Source: Sutcliffiella horikoshii (GTDB lineage: Bacteria; Bacillota; Bacilli; Bacillales; Bacillaceae_I). From it: a DNA stretch of 64,000 nt. Position 1 is the first letter of the stretch; each line of letters starts with the position of its first letter. The position numbers were made by a program, and so were the translations under genes. Of the stretch, positions 7,221-16,047 are shown in pieces. The notes under the pieces are model-generated. The model ran no database searches. It saw nothing but the letters and a program-made list of their open reading frames with translations, and was not told where the DNA came from. Location: positions 1,566,666 to 1,630,665 of the forward strand of contig KV440964.1 in the NCBI GenBank assembly GCA_001636495.1, read 5' to 3'.

Positions 7221-10200
7221 TCAGATCCATTTTTTACATCATCAAACGGACGAAATTTTGGATGACTTACAGAACCGAGTAGGCTCCTCTGCTTTTTGGG
7301 CAGATGAACATATCGAGGACCTCAAAAGCAATGAGGAAACATTCGACTTCACCATGCGAGCCGATATCCCGGCTTCTGCTCATGCAACGAAAAAAAACCG
7401 CGTTGTAATCCCAGATGCAGATGGAAACTTAAGAGAATTCATTATTTATGAAGTGATTCAAGACAATCACATGGAAAAAGAAGTGTATACCATCGCTTCC
7501 TATACAGAACTGGAAAAGCAAAGAAAGCCAATTCCTCCACAGGAATTGGAATCTCAGACCGTCAATATGGCAGTGGATTGGACACTTGCAGGAACAGAGT
7601 GGGAACGTGGGATTACAGAGTATGCAGGGATACGAAAAGTAACCATTGATAATTACACAAATCCTCTGAAACTATTAAAACAACTGGCCACCCTTTTTGG
7701 TCTAGAACTTCGTTTTAGAGTTGTAAGGGATCGCAATCGAATCGTTGGCCGTTATGTGGATATGGTAAGGAAAAGAGGAGAGGATACCAAGAAAGAAACC
7801 GTGTTAGGCAAAGACTTAGTGGGTATCCAAAGGCGTGAAGCTACCGATATCGTAACGGCTTTACTTGTCGTTGGTCCAGAAAGAGAAGATGGAGAGCGTT
7901 TAACAGCCGAAGTGGTAGATGAAGAAGCATTTCAACGTTGGGGAAGGAACGGCAACCACCTGTGGGCCCTTTATGAGCCTGAAACGGAAAACGAGGAAAT
8001 CACCTTGTCTAGGCTTATTCACCTAGGTAGAACACAACTGGATAAGATGATTAACACGATTGTGCAGTATTCTGCCACCTCTGTAGGATTGGAAGAAAAC
8101 TTTAACCTTTCCCATGAAAAGGTGAGAATTGGTGATGTAAACCGTGTCAAAGATACTTCATTTGTTCCTCCACTCTATATGGAGGCACGAATCATCAAAG
8201 TAACCCGTTCCATATCGGATACGAGTAAACGATCCTATGTCCTAGGGGACTTTATTGAATATAGTGAGGATGATATATTAAAGACCTTCCGTCAACTACA
8301 AGTTCTTTACGGTGCCAAAGTCATCCGAAGCGACACACCTCCACCTAATCCTAAACAGGGGATGATATGGGTAGATACAAGTGGAAAGTTAGATGTTATC
8401 TATACTTGGAATGCTGCCACAAAGCAATGGGAAAAGGCAGTCCCTTCCCACGCTGAAGAGGTTGGAGCCTACGACAAGGAAACAGTAGATCAAAAAGATC
8501 AAAGTGTGTATGATGACTCCACTTGGTACACAGATATAGTGTCTGAAGAAAAAAAGCAAGAAGCAATCAATCATACAAACACCGAAGTCCAGAAACGTGA
8601 GCTTGCTATTATTAGACAAGACACAGAGCCTACAGGTTCCAATTATGTAGTAGGGCAATTATGGCTTAGGACCACGGACGATGCATATTTCAAATGGACA
8701 GGGAACGCGTGGAAGCAGCTGACACCTAGCCTGGCGGAAGTTGGAGCAAAAGCTGGATTGGATTATGTAAATGGAGAATTGAATGCAAAAGCGAGCATTG
8801 AGGCTTTAGCATCAAAAGCAGATTTAGAATATGTAGACGGCCAATTAGTTTCCAAAGCTAATAAAGCCGAGACCTACACTATTTCCGAAGTAGATAATGC
8901 CTTGGACTCAAAAGTAAGCATTCTCACCTACACTACGGATCAAAACGGAGTGGTGCAACGGTTGGAGAGTGCAGAGAGCCGGATAACACAATCAGAGACT
9001 GAAATCACTTCAAAGGTTTCTAATACAGTTTACCTTGCCGACAAAAATAACTTGCAAGGTCAGATAGATGAGAAAGCCAATCAAACAACAGTCAATGGGA
9101 TTAGTAGTAGACTAACAACAGCTGAATCCACCATTACGCAACAAGCCGATGAAATTGCAAGTAAGGTAAATCAGACAACCTATGATACCGATCGTAATGG
9201 CATTGTAACAAGGTTAGACACTGCTGAAAGTACATTAACGCAACATGCCAGTCAGATTGCGTCTAAAGTCTCCCAGACAGACTTTAATAGTTTGTCGGGA
9301 CGAGTTTCTACTGCGGAATCTTCAATTACTCAACAAGCAGGGTTGATTGAACAAAGGGTTACGAAAACGGAATTTGAAAATTTGTCTTTTGGTGGTAGGA
9401 ATTTGATGTTGGATTCCAAAGTTCAAGCAAACACAACATCCTATCTTGTACGGCAATATATCCTATCAGAAGATTTTATTACCGGTCAACAGTACACCTT
9501 TGTAATAAAAGGTAGTGTGCCAGATGGTCAAAGATTTGGGATATGGCAAAATGGAGGAAATACCAGCCGGGGATATGCAACTGAGATTTATAGTGATGGG
9601 GTTACTTATATTACTTTTACTGCTGCAGCCACAACAGCCGGCAACGAAAGGCGGTTAAGCCTTTATAATTTCCCTAGTAATACCACACGTGCCACCGTGG
9701 AATGGGTTGCATTATATAAGGGAAATAAACCGTTTGATTGGACACCAGCACCAGAGGACGTAGATGGAGCAATTTCCGGATTAGGTTCTAGAATAAGCAC
9801 CGCCGAATCCTCCATTACCCAACAGGCAAATGCTATTAACCTAAGAGTGAAAACAGAAGATTACACAATAGATCAGAACGCTTTAAAGTCGAGAGTTTCA
9901 ACAGCGGAATCAACCATTACCCAACATGCTAATGCTATCAGTCTTAGAGTAGAGAAGGATGGGGTCATTTCTTCTATCAATCAATCTCCCGAGAGTATAA
10001 GGATAGCAGCAAGCAAGATTCATATTGATGGTAATGTGACCTTTTCAAATGGCTATAATCCATTAGAGAAAGAGACACCTGCGGGTGCACTGAGTAAGGC
10101 GAACGCTGCTTTAAATAGTGCAATAGAGTACACCAACCAATCAACCGGAAACCTTGTAGACAACCCTACTGCTGGGAAAGGCCTAGGTAGATGGAGTGCA

Positions 10201-11877
10201 AGTGGATTAAGTGTAGTTAATCATACGTTTGATGGCGTATCGGTTCCCGTCTTGCAATCTAGTGTGTCAACCGACACTCAAAACTATAGTGGGTGGTTTG
10301 ATGTAGATCCCTCTAAAGCCTACGAGGTTTCGGTTTGGTTTAAAAAGAGCGCGTCAACAGGTATAACCTATCTTGGCTTGAATGGCGCCAGTGGGGCTAA
10401 TGGTGGTGGCTCTAGCGTTGGGTTCGTAGACGTGAGGAGCTCAACGGGAGGAATAGCAAACGCAAATAATACCAACTTCTATTTCTTCAACCACGGATCT
10501 GGTAGTTCTCCTACAGATTGGGTTAAGGTAGTGGGATATATCATGCCTGCAGGAACCAATAGCTCTGATTTAGTGGGAGTAGGGGACTTCCCTCCTATAT
10601 CTGGAGGGTCATATAATAACAATGCTATAATGAAGCCTAATCACAGATCGATACGCATACGATTCCTAAATTGGAGTAACTCGGGTACGACCCGACAACT
10701 GTGGGTAGCAAACCCAAAAGTCCAAGAGGTAGATCCATTATCTGTGCTAAGAGCTGCTAAATCTAAAAGGTATGTAGATGAATGGGCTTGGGGAGATACA
10801 ACGGAAATTAACGGAGGAAAAATCAGAACTAAAACATTAGTTGCGAATCATATTGCTTCTCTAAACGGCTTGAACGTTGGAAACGGACAATTCCAAGTAG
10901 ATAACTCCGGTAATGTTACCATGCGCGGTCACTTAGACGGGGCAACCGGTACTTTTTCAGGGGCTGTAGTAGGTGGGAGTTTCGAAAGGACTTCTACATC
11001 AGCTGGGAACAGGACAATCATTAATGAGAACGGTATTTTTGTACAGTTTATTAACAGTTCGGCAACTACTGTGGAACAGGTTAGTTTGCAAGGAAATAGT
11101 GTTGCTTGGTTGAATAACACAGGCACGAGCATTCTCGGTACCATTCGCTATAGCGTTAATTCTTTGCGAATTAATTCGAGTATTGTAGGAATAGATGGGA
11201 ATTTGATGACTGATCAAATAAATACATCAGATTATCTTTGGGTTAGAAGAAGCAGTGTTTCCTCAGCAGCGTTTTTTACCAATAGGAGTACAGGAAGAAT
11301 TGCTGAATTTAGGTCTGGAGCTGGTGATGGATCTGTGAGGTCTTACATTGATAACGATGGTACCTTGGCAACTAATCGCATACTTGGAGTTGCAAACCCT
11401 AATGTAGTGGCCATCGGTAATACAGGTATTGATTTTGACAATGCTGGTGGAGCTATGCGTCTGAGAATCAATGCTAGCAACTATATTATGATATCAAGTA
11501 GTGGGGAGATACGATTCATACAAGATGGGTTAGAACGTCACACCTTCCGTACCAACGGAACCAAACAAGGTGGATCTATCGTAGTTGATAATGTAAATCT
11601 AGGTATGTCTCCAGTAGATAGTCCGCAATATTTATTGGAGTATATCCAATTTAATATACCCTTATCAACCAATGGAACCACTGTTTATATAGACTCTACT
11701 TATCTAAAAACAGTAGAAAATTTTGCAGTTTTCCCAAACAACGGCCAGATTGTAGAAAAAGGAAAAGACTATTTCATCATTAAGGGAACAGGTGTTGCAG
11801 ATTGCCGAATTGTAGGAGAGCGTATAGGCTATGCCGGAAAGTTCTATGAAGTAATGAACAAAGTACAAGCTGCATAA
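7186..11877 (+). CDS. Prophage tail endopeptidase / receptor-binding tail fibre (Tal-like)
   Basis: A 1,563-residue multi-domain tail-tip protein. Residues ~10-375 match the tail-endopeptidase/Tal N-terminal domain that docks on Dit (ISQIHFLHHQTDEILDDLQNR...). Two short beta segments of the type 'P..GMIWVDTS...KQWEKA' follow at ~390-425 and ~470-520. From ~585 to 730 and ~860-930 there are repeated coiled-coil units (TAESTITQQ). Two carbohydrate-binding-like beta domains are interleaved (~735-855 and ~985-1190), and a fibre/receptor-binding region ends the protein. The start is uncertain: ATG 7186 overlaps Dit by 35 bases and has a weak site, while a strong AAGGGGGG at 7201-7208 precedes an ATT at 7216. 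Host cell-surface recognition is inferred. Confidence 0.85.
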   Translation: MQKGKQGGLTISQIHFLHHQTDEILDDLQNRVGSSAFWADEHIEDLKSNEETFDFTMRADIPASAHATKKNRVVIPDADGNLREFIIYEVIQDNHMEKEVYTIASYTELEKQRKPIPPQELESQTVNMAVDWTLAGTEWERGITEYAGIRKVTIDNYTNPLKLLKQLATLFGLELRFRVVRDRNRIVGRYVDMVRKRGEDTKKETVLGKDLVGIQRREATDIVTALLVVGPEREDGERLTAEVVDEEAFQRWGRNGNHLWALYEPETENEEITLSRLIHLGRTQLDKMINTIVQYSATSVGLEENFNLSHEKVRIGDVNRVKDTSFVPPLYMEARIIKVTRSISDTSKRSYVLGDFIEYSEDDILKTFRQLQVLYGAKVIRSDTPPPNPKQGMIWVDTSGKLDVIYTWNAATKQWEKAVPSHAEEVGAYDKETVDQKDQSVYDDSTWYTDIVSEEKKQEAINHTNTEVQKRELAIIRQDTEPTGSNYVVGQLWLRTTDDAYFKWTGNAWKQLTPSLAEVGAKAGLDYVNGELNAKASIEALASKADLEYVDGQLVSKANKAETYTISEVDNALDSKVSILTYTTDQNGVVQRLESAESRITQSETEITSKVSNTVYLADKNNLQGQIDEKANQTTVNGISSRLTTAESTITQQADEIASKVNQTTYDTDRNGIVTRLDTAESTLTQHASQIASKVSQTDFNSLSGRVSTAESSITQQAGLIEQRVTKTEFENLSFGGRNLMLDSKVQANTTSYLVRQYILSEDFITGQQYTFVIKGSVPDGQRFGIWQNGGNTSRGYATEIYSDGVTYITFTAAATTAGNERRLSLYNFPSNTTRATVEWVALYKGNKPFDWTPAPEDVDGAISGLGSRISTAESSITQQANAINLRVKTEDYTIDQNALKSRVSTAESTITQHANAISLRVEKDGVISSINQSPESIRIAASKIHIDGNVTFSNGYNPLEKETPAGALSKANAALNSAIEYTNQSTGNLVDNPTAGKGLGRWSASGLSVVNHTFDGVSVPVLQSSVSTDTQNYSGWFDVDPSKAYEVSVWFKKSASTGITYLGLNGASGANGGGSSVGFVDVRSSTGGIANANNTNFYFFNHGSGSSPTDWVKVVGYIMPAGTNSSDLVGVGDFPPISGGSYNNNAIMKPNHRSIRIRFLNWSNSGTTRQLWVANPKVQEVDPLSVLRAAKSKRYVDEWAWGDTTEINGGKIRTKTLVANHIASLNGLNVGNGQFQVDNSGNVTMRGHLDGATGTFSGAVVGGSFERTSTSAGNRTIINENGIFVQFINSSATTVEQVSLQGNSVAWLNNTGTSILGTIRYSVNSLRINSSIVGIDGNLMTDQINTSDYLWVRRSSVSSAAFFTNRSTGRIAEFRSGAGDGSVRSYIDNDGTLATNRILGVANPNVVAIGNTGIDFDNAGGAMRLRINASNYIMISSSGEIRFIQDGLERHTFRTNGTKQGGSIVVDNVNLGMSPVDSPQYLLEYIQFNIPLSTNGTTVYIDSTYLKTVENFAVFPNNGQIVEKGKDYFIIKGTGVADCRIVGERIGYAGKFYEVMNKVQAA
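8940..9990 (+). repeat. Coding repeats (TAES-x-ITQ coiled-coil units) in the tail fibre
   Basis: Within the tail fibre gene the codon block for '(S/R)(V/L)xTAES(T/S)ITQ(Q/H)A' recurs at about 8960, 9110, 9220, 9305, 9790 and 9895. The units are spaced roughly 80-110 bases apart, with one 480-base interruption by a beta domain (about 9390-9775). The DNA copies have diverged at synonymous positions while the protein pattern is kept. That fits a trimeric coiled-coil stalk grown by internal duplication. Confidence 0.8.
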
Positions 11878-11880
11878 TTC

Positions 11881-11915
11881 AAACAGACAGGACTATTTCC
11901 CTGTCTGTTTTTTAT
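11881..11915 (+). terminator. Intrinsic terminator after the tail fibre gene
   Basis: An 11-bp perfect stem (AAACAGACAGG at 11881-11891 with CCTGTCTGTTT at 11900-11910), an 8-base loop and a T-rich tail. It lies directly after the stop at 11877 and before the RBS of the next gene. Confidence 0.85.
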
Positions 11916-11940
11916 TATTAAAAAATTGGAGGAACTAAAC

Positions 11941-12378
11941 ATGCAAATCAAATTAAAGTATGAGTTTATTGGAGAAATTATTGGCTTTTTATATAACCTG
12001 TCTCTAAAAGGAAAACAGTCTCGCCACCGAACACGCTTAGTCAATGCCCTTCAAGACAAACATAAACTGATAGCTGCAGAAGAACTGGAAATCATCAAAG
12101 AATTCGCTGGTGTGGATAAGGAAGGTAAGCCAAATCAGACGGAAAAAGGTGGCTTTGATATAAAAGATGTCGAAGGCTTCAAGAAACAACAGGACGAGTT
12201 ATTTGAAGAAATGTTTATTCTTGAAGGTGGTGATAACCATGGGATGCTGAAGACTGTGAAATCCATTGTCTTTGATTATGACGAGGAAGTTAGTGGTAGG
12301 GAGGCTGTGGTCTATGACCATCTATGTGAAGCCTTTGAAAATGCCAAAGAAGAAGAAGAAAAGGAGAGTGCTGAATAA
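11941..12378 (+). CDS. Phage protein, DUF1617-like
   Basis: A 145-residue acidic soluble protein. The start is placed at ATG 11941 because TTGGAGGAACT lies eight bases upstream; an in-frame TTG at 11926 would be inside that site. It resembles DUF1617-type proteins found just downstream of tail fibre genes in Firmicute phages: an N-terminal IKLKYEFIGEIIGFLYNLSL block, an arginine-rich LKGKQSRHRTRLV block, an ELEIIKEFAG helix and a glutamate-rich end. The function of the family is unknown. The stop overlaps the ATG of the next gene, so the two are coupled. Confidence 0.6.
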   Translation: MQIKLKYEFIGEIIGFLYNLSLKGKQSRHRTRLVNALQDKHKLIAAEELEIIKEFAGVDKEGKPNQTEKGGFDIKDVEGFKKQQDELFEEMFILEGGDNHGMLKTVKSIVFDYDEEVSGREAVVYDHLCEAFENAKEEEEKESAE

Positions 12379-12590
12379 TGAATATCCAAATTAGTACAAC
12401 AAGCGTCCAGTATGATGACCAAGGTAATGTTAGCACAGTTCAAGTGCATTTTAGAGGTCATGATGATGCAAGGACTATCAACATTAATGGGTATATCCCT
12501 CTAAGTGCAGAAGAATACCAAGGGAATGAAGCTTTACCTAAGTTAGTTGAGATTGTAAAGCAAAATCTTGTCAACCGTTTAGCTGCTTAG
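12378..12590 (+). CDS. Small conserved phage protein, unknown function
   Basis: A 70-residue protein starting at an ATG that overlaps the preceding stop (TAATG). It looks like a small beta domain: alternating strands IQISTTSVQYD, STVQVHFRGHDD and TINGYIPLS, followed by a C-terminal helix (LPKLVEIVKQNLVNRLA). I do not recognise a named family, but proteins of this size and pattern are common between the tail fibre and the holin genes. It is translationally coupled to the DUF1617-like gene, suggesting a shared role late in infection. Confidence 0.6.
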   Translation: MNIQISTTSVQYDDQGNVSTVQVHFRGHDDARTININGYIPLSAEEYQGNEALPKLVEIVKQNLVNRLAA

Positions 12591-12609
12591 TGTGATTCAA
12601 ATAGATAAA

Positions 12610-12630
12610 ATAGGGGCTAAATGCCCCTAT
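12610..12630. other. GC-rich hairpin between tail and lysis genes
   Basis: A perfect 8-bp stem ATAGGGGC (12610-12617) / GCCCCTAT (12623-12630) with a 5-base loop. No T-run follows on either side, so it is not a classic intrinsic terminator. It could pause transcription or protect an RNA end just before the lysis cassette. Confidence 0.5.
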
Positions 12631-12674
12631 CATGTTAGGGGGCCTTACCGTTGTTATCATTGGAGGAGGAGCAA

Positions 12675-13055
12675 ATGAGGGACCAAGATGTTAGAGAAAT
12701 GAAGGACGGGATTAAAGACATACAAAAAACCCTCCATGAAGTTGATAAAACAGTGTTTAGTCACACGGAAAAATTCGAAAATCTTCGCAATGTAAAAGAG
12801 TTGGCGGAGCGTACGGACGAAAGCGCAAAGTCGGCACACAAGCGTTTAGACAAGGTAGAAGATGATATAAAAAAACAGTTTGATGACTTTAAAGAACTAG
12901 TCGAAAACTCTAATAAAATGCACGAAAAAAATTATAAAAGCATGAAGACTTTCGCCTGGAAGGTCTTTTTTCTTTTCGCCACACCATTTGCTGCAGGGTT
13001 TGGTGCCTTTTGTTGGGTCATATTTCACAATGGATTAGGAATGGGAGGAGAATAA
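12675..13055 (+). CDS. xhlA: XhlA-like haemolysin / lysis accessory membrane protein
   Basis: A 126-residue protein with a long charged coiled coil (DVREMKDGIKDIQKTLHEVDKTV...) and one C-terminal membrane segment (VFFLFATPFAAGFGAFCWVIF, ~100-120), the layout of the XhlA family. In PBSX, XhlA works with the holin XhlB to permeabilise the membrane and release the endolysin. The start is ATG 12675, seven to eight bases after TGGAGGAGGA. It is longer than the 89-residue B. subtilis XhlA because of an extended coiled coil. It is immediately followed by a small two-segment membrane protein and an amidase, making a complete lysis cassette. Confidence 0.75.
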   Translation: MRDQDVREMKDGIKDIQKTLHEVDKTVFSHTEKFENLRNVKELAERTDESAKSAHKRLDKVEDDIKKQFDDFKELVENSNKMHEKNYKSMKTFAWKVFFLFATPFAAGFGAFCWVIFHNGLGMGGE

Positions 13056-13057
13056 TT

Positions 13058-13309
13058 ATGTACACAAAACCACAAACATGGAAAGACTGGGGCATTTTAC
13101 TAAGTGCTTGGGGATCTGCAGTAGCACTGTTTTTGACTGCGGTGTTTGGCTGGGATATTGAGAAGTATGTCGGGCCGTTTGTAGCAGCTGTCATGTTGAC
13201 GATATTCCTTACGTGGAACTTATGGGGCATATGGAAGAACACCCATGTTAGCAAGAAAGCACAAGCTCAAAAGCAAGCATTACAAATGCAAGGACTGATT
13301 AAGAAGTAG
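13058..13309 (+). CDS. Phage holin (XhlB/SPP1-type)
   Basis: An 83-residue protein with two predicted membrane segments (~10-28 LLSAWGSAVALFLTAVFGW and ~38-57 VAAVMLTIFLTWNLWGIW) and a short basic C-terminal tail (KKAQAQKQ), the standard layout of a small class II holin. Such proteins open the membrane at a set time so that the endolysin reaches the wall. ATG 13058 is chosen because GGGAGGAG sits nine bases upstream and inside the end of the xhlA-like gene. It lies two bases after that gene's stop, so the pair is co-translated. Confidence 0.8.
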   Translation: MYTKPQTWKDWGILLSAWGSAVALFLTAVFGWDIEKYVGPFVAAVMLTIFLTWNLWGIWKNTHVSKKAQAQKQALQMQGLIKK

Positions 13310-13310
13310 A

Positions 13311-13338
13311 GCTGCCATCCGTGGTGGCTTTTTCTTTT
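13311..13338 (+). terminator. Weak intrinsic terminator after holin
   Basis: A 7-bp stem GCTGCCA (13311-13317) / TGGTGGC (13322-13328) with two G-T wobbles, followed by TTTTTCTTTT. It lies two bases after the holin stop and 90 bases before the amidase gene. Confidence 0.55.
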
Positions 13339-13427
13339 GGGGAAGTGAGTGGTATGTAATCTATTTCGGCACTATCAAACAAGCAGTTATTAACTAGTTT
13401 CATAAAAAACTATGAGGTGATGAAAAA

Positions 13428-14315
13428 ATGGTAAAAGTATTTATCGATCCTGGACATGGTGGAACAGATCCTGGTGCAGTAGGAAACGGATTACAAGAAA
13501 AGAACCTTACTTTGCAGATTTCAACACTTATTAGAGACATGCTAGTAAATGAGTACAATAATGTATCTGTGCTTATGAGCAGAACTGGAGATCAAACACT
13601 TTCTCTGACTCAACGTACTGACGCAGCCAATGCATGGGGAGCGGAATTTCTGTTATCGGTTCACATTAATGCTGGAGGAGGTACCGGATATGAAGACTTC
13701 ATCTATCCAGGAGTGGGAGCTCCAACAACGACATATCAGAATCTAATTCACGAGGAAATCATGAAACTCGTAAACTTCCGGGATCGTGGAAAGAAAACAG
13801 CAAACTTCCACATGCTTCGCGAATCACGAATGCCAGCGTTACTAACTGAAAATGGTTTTATTGATAATACTGAAGATGCAGCAAAGCTAAAATCAGCTTC
13901 TTTTATTGAAAGTATTGCACGTGGCCATACTAATGGTATCGTTCGTAGCTTTAACCTAACAAGAAAAACATCTGAGATTTATCATACTGTTGTAGCAGGA
14001 GATACGGTTTACTCCTTGAGTCAGCGATATGGCAGCACGGTCCAACAAATTAGAGATTGGAACAATCTTGATAGTAACTATACAATTGTTGTAGGCCAAG
14101 TCCTTTTGGTTTCTGGTGGGCCGAGCTCTATTACTAATACAACTAAGGCAGCACAAGGAAGTCAAAAAACCACAAGTATTGTTGATTACTTGAATTCCAT
14201 CAATCGAGATGCTTCTTTTGAAAATCGTGAAAAGTTGGCCAAGCAACATGGTATTAAAAATTATAAAGGAACTGCAGTACAGAACACACAATTGCTGAAT
14301 AAGTTACGCAAATAA
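13428..14315 (+). CDS. Endolysin: N-acetylmuramoyl-L-alanine amidase with LysM
   Basis: A 295-residue endolysin that cuts the amide bond between N-acetylmuramic acid and the stem peptide. Residues ~3-175 are an Amidase_3 domain: zinc ligands in FIDPGHGG (His), the downstream Glu in GLQEKNLTLQ, LLSVHINAG (His), and the catalytic Glu in PALLTENGFIDN. Residues ~185-228 are a LysM peptidoglycan-binding motif (YHTVVAGDTVYSLSQRYG). The last ~45 residues (SIVDYLNSINRDASFENRE...) form a further wall-binding repeat common in Bacillus phage lysins. There is no signal peptide, so export depends on the holin upstream. The RBS TGAGGTGATG precedes the ATG. Confidence 0.92.
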   Translation: MVKVFIDPGHGGTDPGAVGNGLQEKNLTLQISTLIRDMLVNEYNNVSVLMSRTGDQTLSLTQRTDAANAWGAEFLLSVHINAGGGTGYEDFIYPGVGAPTTTYQNLIHEEIMKLVNFRDRGKKTANFHMLRESRMPALLTENGFIDNTEDAAKLKSASFIESIARGHTNGIVRSFNLTRKTSEIYHTVVAGDTVYSLSQRYGSTVQQIRDWNNLDSNYTIVVGQVLLVSGGPSSITNTTKAAQGSQKTTSIVDYLNSINRDASFENREKLAKQHGIKNYKGTAVQNTQLLNKLRK

Positions 14316-14345
14316 TATCCCAAATATATTTGATTAATGAGATTA

Positions 14346-14390
14346 AAAAAAGAAGCATAATCAATTAATAAATTGAAATGCTTCTTTTTT
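14346..14390. terminator. Bidirectional terminator at the end of the phage late operon
   Basis: A 13-bp perfect stem (AAAAAAGAAGCAT at 14346-14358 with its complement at 14378-14390). It ends in six T on the + strand and six T on the - strand. It separates the rightward late operon from the leftward cargo gene. Confidence 0.88.
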
Positions 14391-14401
14391 GAAACTTAAA
14401 T

Positions 14402-15247
14402 TTATGGATTACAACCCGCTAAGACCGTTTTGGTGTACCCCACGTTTGGTCTGCTTGGTTCCAAGTTCCATGGGTTTTTGCTAGCTGCATGGTTAAAGTG
14501 GCAAGTGAATTGATCCTTCATTCCTGTAGTGTTATACCAATTAGTACTACTAGAATGAACAGCTAATACTTTCTGCCATGCGTCACTAAGCCTTACTAAA
14601 GCATCATACTCATTCTTTGCTCCAGTTAGATAAGGTTTATGAGTTAAACTTAACGACATTACACCGCTTCTAGTGATCCATGAGAAGCTTGAAAAATATG
14701 TTGAATAATATGTTGCTGACATCGTTACAATTAGCTGAGTAGGCTCAGCAATTTCATCTGAATCAATGTAAAGTTCTAGCACATTATCATTTCTAACCTC
14801 TGCACTTATTGTTACATCATCACTAGCAGATTCAGTAGTTATTATTCCAATAGAGTTTTCGCTTTCATCAAGGATGTTTGAAGCTCCATTTGAATTATTG
14901 TTTTCATCTTTGGCTAAATTAATCTTTTCCCCGTTATTCAATACAAATGGAATTTCAATTGTTTTGCCTGCCATTGATGGTTCTAAGTATATAGTTTGAG
15001 TGATACTATCTTCTGTAACATCTTCACTGTATGTTACATTTTTATTATCATTTAAACTAAAAAAGCTGAAAAAGTTATTTGAGGAACTTAATTTTGGCTC
15101 TCCTATTCCAATTGAAGTCCCTGTTTCAGTCGGAATTGTTGTTGAACTTTCAAAACTTTGTGCTGCTGTTGATACCGGTTGAAAAGTACTTAATGACAAT
15201 AATACTACTAACAATATGAGTGGTGTTTTCTTTAAACTACTTATCAT
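14402..15247 (-). CDS. Secreted DUF2599-domain protein, probable phage cargo
   Basis: A 281-residue protein with a clear signal peptide (basic MISSLKK, hydrophobic TPLILLVVLLSLSTF, cleavage likely after STAAQ around residue 29). Residues ~60-180 are Asn/Ser/Glu-rich strands. The C-terminal ~85 residues (TYYSTYFSSFSWITRSG...NLEPSRPNVGYTKTVLAGCNP) resemble DUF2599, with two conserved Cys (FTCHF and AGCNP) that may form a disulfide. It reads against the phage late genes, behind a bidirectional terminator, the usual place for lysogeny-expressed cargo. RBS AGGGGGAAAT precedes the start. The function of DUF2599 is unknown; a secreted effector or toxin is a hypothesis. Confidence 0.7.
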   Translation of the reverse strand: MISSLKKTPLILLVVLLSLSTFQPVSTAAQSFESSTTIPTETGTSIGIGEPKLSSSNNFFSFFSLNDNKNVTYSEDVTEDSITQTIYLEPSMAGKTIEIPFVLNNGEKINLAKDENNNSNGASNILDESENSIGIITTESASDDVTISAEVRNDNVLELYIDSDEIAEPTQLIVTMSATYYSTYFSSFSWITRSGVMSLSLTHKPYLTGAKNEYDALVRLSDAWQKVLAVHSSSTNWYNTTGMKDQFTCHFNHAASKNPWNLEPSRPNVGYTKTVLAGCNP

Positions 15248-15347
15248 ATTATTTCCCCCTTATTCGTATTTTGTAATATATTACAAAAATGATTCTATCA
15301 AAATAACAAAAGAGTAGCAAGAACTTTTTTCCATAAAATCTATTTTT

Positions 15348-15635
15348 TTACTTTTTTGCAATTGAAATTATTGGATTTAGTAGACTTAATATCATTACAC
15401 TTATGAAAATATAGGTTGAGATCGAATCTCCTACTAAACCCAATTCGTCTGCAATTACTCCATGCATATAAATTGAGAAGCAGGAAGAAAATATACTTAC
15501 TAAAGAAATTAGAACAACACTAAAAGTATTAACTATAAATATTTTGCTGCGATTAAAGAAAAGTGAAATTGAAACAGTAAATAAAATTAAAAGCAAAAAA
15601 ATAAAGAAAAATCTAAATAAAGTTACTTCAACCAT
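15348..15635 (-). CDS. Small membrane protein, three segments, unknown function
   Basis: A 95-residue hydrophobic protein with three predicted membrane segments (~7-25 FRFFFIFLLLILFTVSISLF, ~33-55 VNTFSVVLISLVSIFSSCF, ~70-90 STYIFISVMILSLLNPII) and a short basic end (AKK). A strong TAGGAGGT lies nine bases before the ATG. It is transcribed in the same direction as, and 100 bases upstream of, the secreted DUF2599 gene, and no terminator separates them, so the two may be one transcript. I do not recognise a family. A small membrane partner of a secreted protein could be an immunity or export factor; this is inference only. Confidence 0.5.
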   Translation of the reverse strand: MVEVTLFRFFFIFLLLILFTVSISLFFNRSKIFIVNTFSVVLISLVSIFSSCFSIYMHGVIADELGLVGDSISTYIFISVMILSLLNPIISIAKK

Positions 15636-15825
15636 TACATAATACCTCCTAATTATTAACTATAACTAATTTTCAATGGTTATATTAACATAGAAAAAGT
15701 TAGTTATGCATAATCGAATTACACGTAAGATACTTTTCAATGTAAATACACCTTTAGCAATATATCATAATATGTATACCCAAATCTCTAAATATTCCTA
15801 GAAGAATATTTCACGTGGAGTTTAC

Positions 15826-15954
15826 TCAATTTATTATACTACTAAAAAATTGCGTTTCTAATTCGTTTGACTTTTGTTCTATGACCCCCTCAACATAACA
15901 AATAAAAAACTTGGATAAGTTGATAACATCTATAATTATTCTTTCTACCTTCAT
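15826..15954 (-). CDS. Short ORF of 42 codons at the prophage right edge (uncertain)
   Basis: On the reverse strand an ATG at 15954 opens a 42-residue frame (MKVERIIIDVINLSKFFICY...) that ends at 15826. A good GGAGGTGG lies ~16 bases upstream, farther than ideal. The sequence is too short to assign. It could be a real small phage gene or the remnant of a larger one, since the surrounding ~400 bases are AT-rich and have no other frame. Confidence 0.3.
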   Translation of the reverse strand: MKVERIIIDVINLSKFFICYVEGVIEQKSNELETQFFSSIIN

Positions 15955-16047
15955 CTTTCTTCAAACTCCAACCACCTCCTTATCAGGATTTCTAATTAGT
16001 TCCCAAATTTCTATTTTGTTTCTCATATACTACCAATCTCCTAAACT

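Noticed and set aside
14402-15247. Colicin-like toxin with a named catalytic domain
   Set aside because: No nuclease, pore-forming or protease motif is visible; only a signal peptide and a DUF2599-like C-terminus can be supported.
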